Source: Polyangia bacterium (lineage in GTDB: Bacteria > Myxococcota_A > Polyangia > Polyangiales > Sandaracinaceae). From it: a DNA stretch of 35,602 nucleotides. A program made the position numbers and the translations under genes. Below, in pieces: positions 8,208 through 14,162 of the stretch. Each line of letters starts with the position of its first letter. Position 1 is the stretch's first letter. The stretch is from NCBI GenBank assembly GCA_030426845.1, contig JAUHXR010000058.1:1-35602 (forward strand). Direction: 5' to 3'. Below the pieces are notes generated by a model, which was not told where the DNA came from, did no database searches, and saw nothing but the letters and a program-made list of their open reading frames with translations.

Positions 8208-10676
8208 ATGGAGAAGGAGGACCTCGGGGCAGTCGACGAGGCCCGGGCCGAAGCGCCCGACCCGGCCGACTCCACCGACGAGGGCTCCCCGGCCGCCGAG
8301 CCCGACAGCGACGAGCGCGTGTCGCGCCCCGTCCCGAAGGTCGTCGCCGAGGCGTCCATCCAGCTCTCCCAGACCTTCCAGTCGGAGGTCCACGCGCATC
8401 GCTCGCCGTCCGATCGACCGGTCCCGAAGCCGCGCTCGGTCGAGCTGTCGCGGACCTTCCAGTCCGAGGTCGAGCAGCTCCGCAAGCCGCCGGCCCCGCC
8501 CCGCATCCCGCCGCCGCGCGTCTCCCTCTCCGCCCCCCCTCCGCCCCCGCCGAGCGGCGAGCGCGTGCGGGCCGAGCGGCTCGCCAAGCGCTTACGCGAG
8601 CGCTCATCGCAGAAGACGCCGGCGCTCGGGAGCGGGATCCCGCCGCGGCCGGACGAAGCCGCGAGCGAGACCTCGAGCCCGCCGCGCTCCGCCCCCCCGC
8701 CGCGCGTCGCCCCCACGCCGCGCTCCGCCCCCACGCCGTCCCCGGGCGCGAGCGCCGACTCCAGGCCCACGCCCTCGAAGCCCGCGCCCTCGAGCCCGCC
8801 CCTCCCGCGGCGCGTGCCGTCGCAGCGAGCGACCCTCGACGGAGTGCCGGTCCCATCGGCGCGCCCGTCCCGGACGCCGCTCGTCAGCGCCCGCTCGACC
8901 GCACCCTTCCCCGTCCCGGCGATCCCCACCGTGCCGGCGCCGCCCCCGGAAGAAGACCCCATCCTCGAGCCTCCGCCGCTGGAGGACGAGCCGTTGGAGG
9001 ACGAGCCGGCGGAGATCGAGCCGGCGGAGGCCGCCTCCCGCGCGACCCTCGAGGGGCCCGCCCCGACGATGGAGGAGATCGAGGAGGCGAAGCGCGAGCG
9101 CGAGGGCACCGCGCCGTCCCTCGAGTCCCCGCCGGGGGTGCCGCTCGAGCTGACCCCCACCGACACCGCGCGCTCGCCCACCCGGCCCCAGCCCGAGACC
9201 CTGACGCGCGAGGAGCCCGAGGCGCCGCACACCGAGCCGCTGCCCGCGTTCCGCAGCGAGCTGCTCGACTCGATGGACCCGGGCGCGGCGGAGCCGAGCG
9301 ACGAGGTCGACCTCAAGGCCACGTTCATCTCGGAGGTCATCGGGTTCGAGGAGGGGGGCAGCGACCCGCCCGCGGACGAGCCCGAGCTGAGCGTGGAGCG
9401 CCGCGGCGCGACCGACACCGAGGGGGCGGACGCCACGGACGACGACGACCCGTTCGGGGACCTCTCGACCGGCACGGAGCTCGGCGGGCGCTACCGGCTC
9501 GAGCGGGTGATCGGGCGCGGCGCGACCGGCGTGGTGTTCGAGGCGTCGCACCTCGTCATCGGCAAGCGCGTCGCGCTCAAGTGCCTCTACCCGCACTACC
9601 TCGAGACGCCGAACGCGGTGGAGCGCTTCTTCCGCGAGGCGAAGATCGCGGCCACCGTGGAGCACCCGAACGTGGTGCAGGTCTTCGACGGCGGCGACGC
9701 GGGCGACACGATGTTCCTCGCGATGGAGCTGCTGCTGGGCGAGACGCTCGGCGATCGGCTCGAGCGCGGCCCCATCCCGGTCGACGAGGCGGTCGAGATG
9801 TTCCTCAAGGTCGCCGACGGGATCGCGGCCGTGCACGCGTTCGGGGTGGTCCATCGGGACCTGAAGCCCGACAACGTGTTTCTCCCTCGACCGAAGGGCG
9901 ATCGCCCGGTCGAGCCGAAGGTCCTCGACTTCGGCGTCAGCAAGCTCAAGGAGCCGGGCCGCAAGGAGCTCACCTCGCTCGGGACGGTGCTCGGGACGCC
10001 CTACTACATGGCGCCCGAGCAGATCCGGAACACGCGCGACGTGGACGCGTCCGCCGACGTCTACTCGCTCGGCGTGATCCTCTACGAGATGATCGCGGGC
10101 GAGCTGCCCTACGAGGGCGACAGCGTGGTGGACATCTTCGAGGCGGCCCGGGACGGGGTCCGGACGCCGCTCGACAAGCTCGTGGGCGACCTGCCGGCGG
10201 GGCTCTCGGACATCGTCGAGCGGTCGATGAGCGCGGCGCGCGAGGAGCGCTACCCGACGGCCCGGGAGCTCCACGCCGCGGTCCAGGCGGTGGCCACGCA
10301 GGGGACCGATCCGGAGCGCGACCCGCCGACCGATCCGCGCCAGACGGTGCGCGAGCCGATGCGCTCGCCCTTCGCGCGCTCGCCCGGCGAGGGGCCGGGC
10401 GACGCGGTCACGCCCGAGGTGGTGCGGCCGGACTCGGTGCCCGACAGGGACCTCGAGCAGCTCGCCCAGCAGTCCGACGCGGTGCTGTCGGGGCGGCGCG
10501 AGATGAAGACCGTCGAGCTCGCGCCGTCGAGCGCGGACGAGGCGGCGACGATCGAGCGCCCCGAGCTCCGGGAGCCGCCGCCCAAGCGCCGCGTCGGGCT
10601 CTGGATCGGGGTGCTCCTGACGGTCCTCGTCATCAGCGCGGTGATCGGCGCCGCCGCCCTCGAGCTGCTCCGCTAG
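8208..10676 (+). CDS. eukaryotic-type Ser/Thr protein kinase, tail-anchored, with long disordered N-terminus
   Basis: An 822-residue kinase. Residues 1-420 are Pro/Ser/Glu-rich and almost certainly disordered. They carry three copies of a short motif: LSQTFQSEV (near 53-61), LSRTFQSEV (80-88) and LKATFISEV (369-377). The kinase domain begins near 425 with the glycine loop GRGATGVVFEA. ATP-binding Lys is 458 (VALK), the catalytic loop is HRDLKPDN (His 549, Asp 551), and the metal-binding DFG Asp is 574; GTPYYMAPEQ closes the activation segment. All catalytic residues are present, so it should be active. A single hydrophobic segment (about 797-818) lies at the extreme C-terminus, so the kinase faces the cytoplasm as a tail-anchored protein. 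Targets are unknown. Confidence 0.93.
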   Translation: MEKEDLGAVDEARAEAPDPADSTDEGSPAAEPDSDERVSRPVPKVVAEASIQLSQTFQSEVHAHRSPSDRPVPKPRSVELSRTFQSEVEQLRKPPAPPRIPPPRVSLSAPPPPPPSGERVRAERLAKRLRERSSQKTPALGSGIPPRPDEAASETSSPPRSAPPPRVAPTPRSAPTPSPGASADSRPTPSKPAPSSPPLPRRVPSQRATLDGVPVPSARPSRTPLVSARSTAPFPVPAIPTVPAPPPEEDPILEPPPLEDEPLEDEPAEIEPAEAASRATLEGPAPTMEEIEEAKREREGTAPSLESPPGVPLELTPTDTARSPTRPQPETLTREEPEAPHTEPLPAFRSELLDSMDPGAAEPSDEVDLKATFISEVIGFEEGGSDPPADEPELSVERRGATDTEGADATDDDDPFGDLSTGTELGGRYRLERVIGRGATGVVFEASHLVIGKRVALKCLYPHYLETPNAVERFFREAKIAATVEHPNVVQVFDGGDAGDTMFLAMELLLGETLGDRLERGPIPVDEAVEMFLKVADGIAAVHAFGVVHRDLKPDNVFLPRPKGDRPVEPKVLDFGVSKLKEPGRKELTSLGTVLGTPYYMAPEQIRNTRDVDASADVYSLGVILYEMIAGELPYEGDSVVDIFEAARDGVRTPLDKLVGDLPAGLSDIVERSMSAAREERYPTARELHAAVQAVATQGTDPERDPPTDPRQTVREPMRSPFARSPGEGPGDAVTPEVVRPDSVPDRDLEQLAQQSDAVLSGRREMKTVELAPSSADEAATIERPELREPPPKRRVGLWIGVLLTVLVISAVIGAAALELLR

Positions 10677-10732
10677 GAGCTTGATGAGCGCCCGGGCCAG
10701 CGCCGCTGGCCCGTAGCGAATCAAGCTCCTAG
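10673..10732. terminator. nested-hairpin bidirectional terminator between convergent genes
   Basis: Perfect 13-nt arms CTAGGAGCTTGAT (10673-10685) and ATCAAGCTCCTAG (10720-10732) enclose a second hairpin, GGGCCAG (10694-10700) and CTGGCCC (10706-10712), with loop CGCCG. The left arm contains the kinase gene's stop codon. It sits between convergent genes ending at 10676 and 10760. There is no long T-tract, so it may act by pairing alone or block transcript decay. Confidence 0.7.
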
Positions 10733-10759
10733 CGCGCGGCGGGTCGGTCGCTCCGCGGC

Positions 10760-11083
10760 TCAGCCGTACCAGCGGTAGAGCAGCGCGCCGACGGCCGCGA
10801 GGAGCAGCACCGTCCAGAGCACGTTGCTGAGGGTCGAGGGCTTGTCGCTCTCGCCGCCGGTGTCGTCACCCACCCCGGCCGCGCGCTTGAAGCCGGAGCG
10901 CATGCTCTGCATCAACCCGCCGCCCGAGCCGCGCTTGGACACGCCGTAGCCGCCGCCCGAGCTGCTCGAGCTGCTCGAGCTGCTGGCGCGGCTGCTCCGG
11001 CTGCTGCTCCGGCTGCCGCTGCTGCTCGAGCCGCTCTTGCTCGCCTTGTGCTTCTTGATCCGCTTCTGCTTGGACTTGGCCAT
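10760..11083 (-). CDS. small Ser/Arg-rich tail-anchored protein
   Basis: A 107-residue protein of unknown family. It has a Lys-rich N-terminus (MAKSKQKRIKKHKASKSG), an SR-like low-complexity region with runs of Ser and Arg (about residues 18-45), a Gly-rich stretch with a short basic segment (MQSMRSGFKRA), and a C-terminal hydrophobic helix (NVLWTVLLLAAVGALLYRWY) ending at the last residue. This is the layout of a tail-anchored protein with a basic cytoplasmic domain. The start ATG is 6 nt after the stop of the 11446 gene, so the two form an operon. The Ser tract comes from repeated gctgctc-type DNA. Function is unknown; the many serines next to a Ser/Thr kinase gene suggest, without proof, a phosphorylation target. 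Confidence 0.7.
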   Translation of the reverse strand: MAKSKQKRIKKHKASKSGSSSSGSRSSSRSSRASSSSSSSSSGGGYGVSKRGSGGGLMQSMRSGFKRAAGVGDDTGGESDKPSTLSNVLWTVLLLAAVGALLYRWYG

Positions 11084-11089
11084 CCGCGT

Positions 11090-11446
11090 TCAGCCCCCGT
11101 ACTTCGCCTCGATGTCCGCCGCCGAGCCCCCGTGATCGAGGTAGTGCTCGTTGAGCATCGGCTCGTAGCGGAGGATCCAGTAGAACCCGACCATCGTGCG
11201 GTAGACCCCGAGCTGCTTCGCGCTCTTGTTGAAGTACGCCATCCAGCGCGGGTCCCCGGTGCGGTCGGTGAGCTTGAGCTTGGCGAGCGCCTCGGCCGGC
11301 AGGGTCGTCGCCCCGCCGCGGCTCCAGCCGTAGCGGCGGTACAGCGTGGTGAGGTTGATCGACTTGTCGCTCGCGGCGATCGCCTGCCCGTTGTTGAGGG
11401 CGCGATCCACGCGTTGGATCTGCTCGGCCACCTGCTCGGCGCTCAT
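11090..11446 (-). CDS. conserved-looking small hypothetical protein
   Basis: A 118-residue protein that I do not recognise. It has no signal peptide or membrane segment and is predicted cytoplasmic. The sequence is well mixed rather than low-complexity, with aromatic-rich stretches (INLTTLYRRYGWSRGG, GFYWILRYEPM) that suggest a small folded helical domain. It is the first gene of a two-gene minus-strand operon with the Ser/Arg-rich tail-anchored protein. A TATGGT box 6 nt before the ATG supports this start and a leaderless transcript. No function can be assigned. Confidence 0.7.
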   Translation of the reverse strand: MSAEQVAEQIQRVDRALNNGQAIAASDKSINLTTLYRRYGWSRGGATTLPAEALAKLKLTDRTGDPRWMAYFNKSAKQLGVYRTMVGFYWILRYEPMLNEHYLDHGGSAADIEAKYGG

Positions 11447-11452
11447 GCGCGG

Positions 11453-11458
11453 ACCATA
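11453..11458 (-). promoter_or_regulatory. -10 box TATGGT, leaderless start of the two-gene operon
   Basis: On the minus strand TATGGT ends 6 nt before the ATG at 11446, placing the transcript start at the start codon. Confidence 0.45.
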
Positions 11459-11541
11459 GCAGCCCGCGCAACGCCCGACCGCGCCGGATCGCGGTCCCTG
11501 CGTGGCCGCGCGGCGGACCGGGTGAATCGGCGCGGACGCGC

Positions 11542-11547
11542 TACTCT
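11542..11547 (+). promoter_or_regulatory. -10 box TACTCT, leaderless start of the zinc-ribbon gene
   Basis: TACTCT ends 6 nt before ATG 11554. No clear -35 box is seen. Divergent from the box at 11453-11458, so about 100 bp holds both promoters. Confidence 0.45.
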
Positions 11548-11553
11548 GGGACC

Positions 11554-12345
11554 ATGAGCGAGCACGCGCGCTGCCCCGAGTGCGGGAGGGCGACCGAGGC
11601 CGAGGCCGTCGGTGAGGGCTTCGCGGTCTGCGCCGGCTGCGGCCACGTGGTCCGGGCCGCCCCGGCCGCCGCCCTCCGCACGCGCCGCTTCCGGCTGAGC
11701 CGCCCCCGGCTGGGCCTCGGGCTCGCGTCGGCGGTGCTCGACGACGGCGGCCAGGAGCTCGGGCGGGTCCAGCGCGCGCGGCCCGGGCCGCGGCGGTTCC
11801 TGGCGCTGCTCGCGGGGGCGGTCCTCCTCGCGGCGGGGCTCCTCGGGCTGCACGCGCTGGGCGAGCACACCCTGGGCGCGGCCCTGGTGTTCGCCGGCGC
11901 GCCGCTCCTCGCCGTGCTCGCGCTGCGGCTCACCGCGCGCCTCTCGCCGCCGCCCTCCCTCCTCGTGATCCAGAGCGGCCGCGACCCCCGCCTGCTCTTC
12001 GCGGTGCGCCCCCGGACCGAGCGCGGCGCGCGCTGCGAGCTCGACGTCGAGGACGAGAACGGGGCCACGGTCGGCCGGCTGGAGGTCGACCGCGGCCGGC
12101 TCAAGGCGAGCGTCTTCGGGGCGCTGGCGGGGCACGTCGCGATCCACGAGCCGGGCGGGGCGCGCCTCGTCGCACGCCGCGTCTCGAGGGTCCGGCCCGG
12201 CGCGGTGTTCGAGGACGCCGAGGGTGAGGTGGTGGCCACGGTCGGGCTGAGCGGTGGGCTCGGGTTCGACGAGCTCCGGATCAGCGACGCTTCGGACGTC
12301 GATCCCCGCCTCGTGCTCGCGGCGTCCCTCGTCGCCGCGCCCTAG
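11554..12345 (+). CDS. zinc-ribbon membrane protein with C-terminal beta-rich domain
   Basis: A 263-residue protein. The N-terminus is a short zinc ribbon: CPECG at residues 5-9 and CAGCG about 20 residues later. Near residues 85-135 there are two hydrophobic helices (FLALLAGAVLLAAGLLGL and LVFAGAPLLAVLALRL). The C-terminal half is beta-rich, with phrases such as LLVIQSG, LLFAVRP, CELDVEDENGATVGRLEV and VVATVGLSGG, where short strands alternate with Gly turns. This pattern recalls the LURP-one/scramblase-like tubby fold, but that is a weak resemblance from reading alone. A two-helix membrane hairpin between cytoplasmic zinc-ribbon and beta domains is inferred. Its start is supported by the -10 box just upstream. 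Function unknown. Confidence 0.7.
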   Translation: MSEHARCPECGRATEAEAVGEGFAVCAGCGHVVRAAPAAALRTRRFRLSRPRLGLGLASAVLDDGGQELGRVQRARPGPRRFLALLAGAVLLAAGLLGLHALGEHTLGAALVFAGAPLLAVLALRLTARLSPPPSLLVIQSGRDPRLLFAVRPRTERGARCELDVEDENGATVGRLEVDRGRLKASVFGALAGHVAIHEPGGARLVARRVSRVRPGAVFEDAEGEVVATVGLSGGLGFDELRISDASDVDPRLVLAASLVAAP

Positions 12346-12406
12346 TCTAGCGGAGCCGTAGCCGATCGAGCGCGCCGCATTCGGCGTTGCCGAGGGGCGC
12401 CGCGCG

Positions 12407-13033
12407 ATGCCACAACGGGGACCGATGGAGGAGCCGGAGCACGAGACGGTCACCGACGAGGAGAGCGTCCGCGCGCGCCGGATCCGCCGGCTCCGGATGG
12501 GGCTGCTCGCGCTGCTGTTCTTCGGCTCCCTCGCCGCGGCCAAGCTCAGCGGGCTCACCGAGTCGATGAGCGTGGAGTCGGTCCGCGACCTCATGCAGTC
12601 GACGGGGCCGTGGGGCTTCTTCGCGTTCATCGGGGTCTTCACCCTCGGCGAGCTCATGCACGTGCCCGGCCTGGTGTTCGTCGGGGCCGCGTCGATCGCC
12701 TACGGGCAGGGCCTCGGGATCGCGGCGAGCTTCGCGGGCGCGCTCACCAGCGTCGCGGTGAGCTTCGTCTTGATCCGCACGATCGGCGGCCAGCCGCTGA
12801 GCGGCTTCAAGCGCCCGATCGTCCAGCGCGTGTTCGCCCGCCTCGAGACCCAGCCGATCCGCACGATCGCGATCCTGCGGATCGTCTTCATCCTCTCGCC
12901 GGCGCTGAACTACGCGCTCGCGATGAGCAAGGTCCGTTTCCGCGACTTCCTCATCGGCTCGGCCCTCGGGCTCGCCCTGCCGATCCCCCTCGCGGTGGTG
13001 TTCTTCGACTACCTCGCCGACGCGTTCCTGTAG
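12407..13033 (+). CDS. TVP38/TMEM64 (DedA-like VTT domain) membrane protein
   Basis: A 208-residue polytopic membrane protein with a VTT/SNARE-associated domain. Visible features are the first long hydrophobic helix (GLLALLFFGSLAAAKL), then GPWGFFAFIGVFTLGELMHV followed by PGLVFVGAASIAYG, AGALTSVAVSFVLIRTIGG, and the signature LRIVFILSPALNYALAMSKVRF followed by FRDFLIGSALG. Relatives in the DedA/TVP38 superfamily move lipids or polyprenyl-phosphate carriers across membranes; which applies here is not visible. ATG 12407 has GAGGGG about 9 nt upstream; ATG 12425 in frame is an alternative that loses six residues. An intrinsic terminator follows (13061-13091), so this gene does not depend on or run into plsX. 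Confidence 0.82.
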   Translation: MPQRGPMEEPEHETVTDEESVRARRIRRLRMGLLALLFFGSLAAAKLSGLTESMSVESVRDLMQSTGPWGFFAFIGVFTLGELMHVPGLVFVGAASIAYGQGLGIAASFAGALTSVAVSFVLIRTIGGQPLSGFKRPIVQRVFARLETQPIRTIAILRIVFILSPALNYALAMSKVRFRDFLIGSALGLALPIPLAVVFFDYLADAFL

Positions 13034-13060
13034 GCGCGCTCGTCGGCGGCGCCAGGGACG

Positions 13061-13091
13061 AGCCCGGCCGACCGGGACCCTCCGGGCTTTT
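13061..13091 (+). terminator. intrinsic terminator after the TVP38 gene
   Basis: AGCCCGG (13061-13067) pairs with CCGGGCT (13082-13088) across a 14-nt GC-rich loop and is followed by TTT, a rare T-run in this GC-rich DNA. It lies between the stop at 13033 and the plsX promoter at 13112. Confidence 0.6.
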
Positions 13092-13111
13092 CGCGGCGCG
13101 GGGCGAGGCGG

Positions 13112-13117
13112 TACCTT
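13112..13117 (+). promoter_or_regulatory. -10 box TACCTT, leaderless start of plsX
   Basis: TACCTT ends 7 nt before ATG 13125. A poor -35 candidate, TTTTCG (13088-13093), lies 18 nt upstream and overlaps the terminator T-run. Confidence 0.45.
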
Positions 13118-13124
13118 CGGCGGC

Positions 13125-14162
13125 ATGGTCACGGTGGCGCTCGATGCCATGGGGTCGGACCTCGGGCCGGAGGCGACGGTCGGGGGCGCGGCGAAGGCGA
13201 GCCGGCGCGAGGGGGCGCCGCACATCCTCCTCGTGGGCGACGAGGCCATCCTGCGGCGGCAGCTCACCGTTCACGACCACGACCGCGAGCGGCTCCGCAT
13301 CGTGCACGCGCCCTGCTTCGTGACCCAGGAGGACAAGCCCAAGGACGCGCTCGATCGGATGCCGGAGTGCTCGGTCCTGCGCACGACCGAGCTGGTGAAG
13401 CGCGGCGAGGCGGACGTCCTCGTGAGCGCAGGCAACACCGGCGCGGTCACCCTCGCGGCCGCGCGGACCTTCGGGCGGCTCCCCAACGTGAACCGCTGCG
13501 CGCTGGGCGCGGTGTACCCGACGGAGCGTCGGCGCGGAGAGAAGGACGACCCGTTCAGCCTGATCCTCGACGCCGGCCTGACCCTCGAGGTCGACGCGGA
13601 GGACCTCGTCGCCTTCGCAGTGATGGGGTCGGCCTACGCGGCGCGCATCTCGCGCAACCCGGAGCCGCGCGTGGCGCTCCTGTCGAACGGGAGCGAGCCC
13701 GGCAAGGGCACGCGCGCGGTGGTCGAGGCCAACGCGCGCCTCTCGCGGGTCCGCCACCTCAACTTCATCGGCAACATCGAGGGCATGGACATCCCGAAGG
13801 GCACCGCCGACGTGGTGGTCACGGCGGGGTTCACCGGCAACATCGTGCTCAAGATGCTCGAGGGCGTGGCCGAGACGGTGATCCGCCTGGGTCGCTACGC
13901 GGGCGATCAGAGCCTGCGCTACAAGGCGGGCCTCGGGCTCCTCGCGCCGGCGGTGCGCAAGCTGCGACGCGCGACCGACTGGGAGCAGTACGGCGGCGTG
14001 CCGATCCTCGGCTTCGACCACCTGTGCATCAAGGCCCACGGCCGGTCCACCGAGCGCGCGATCGCCAACGCGATCCGGGTAGCGTCGCGCACCGCCCAGA
14101 CCGGGCTCGTGCAGGCGATGGACGAGCACCTCCGCGCCCTCGACGACGTCGAAATTAGCTGA
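13125..14162 (+). CDS. plsX: phosphate acyltransferase PlsX
   Basis: A 345-residue cytoplasmic or peripheral membrane enzyme that converts acyl-ACP to acyl-phosphate, the first step of the PlsX/PlsY route to lysophosphatidic acid. Family features are VALDAMGSD at the N-terminus (usually AMGGD), SAGNTGAVTLAAAR, NRCALGAVYP, LLSNGSEPGKGT, FIGNIEGMDIPKG, VTAGFTGNIVLKMLEG, QYGGVPILGFD and the C-terminal KAHGRSTERAI. Length is normal for the family. The start fits both the conserved N-terminus and the -10 box. The usual neighbours rpmF and fabH are absent. Its last 8 bp overlap the 3' end of the convergent histidine-kinase gene. Confidence 0.96.
   Translation: MVTVALDAMGSDLGPEATVGGAAKASRREGAPHILLVGDEAILRRQLTVHDHDRERLRIVHAPCFVTQEDKPKDALDRMPECSVLRTTELVKRGEADVLVSAGNTGAVTLAAARTFGRLPNVNRCALGAVYPTERRRGEKDDPFSLILDAGLTLEVDAEDLVAFAVMGSAYAARISRNPEPRVALLSNGSEPGKGTRAVVEANARLSRVRHLNFIGNIEGMDIPKGTADVVVTAGFTGNIVLKMLEGVAETVIRLGRYAGDQSLRYKAGLGLLAPAVRKLRRATDWEQYGGVPILGFDHLCIKAHGRSTERAIANAIRVASRTAQTGLVQAMDEHLRALDDVEIS

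Noticed and set aside
8604-10724. Antisense open frame of about 700 codons opposite the Ser/Thr kinase
   Set aside because: His/Arg/Leu-rich with no domain; the sense strand holds a complete kinase.
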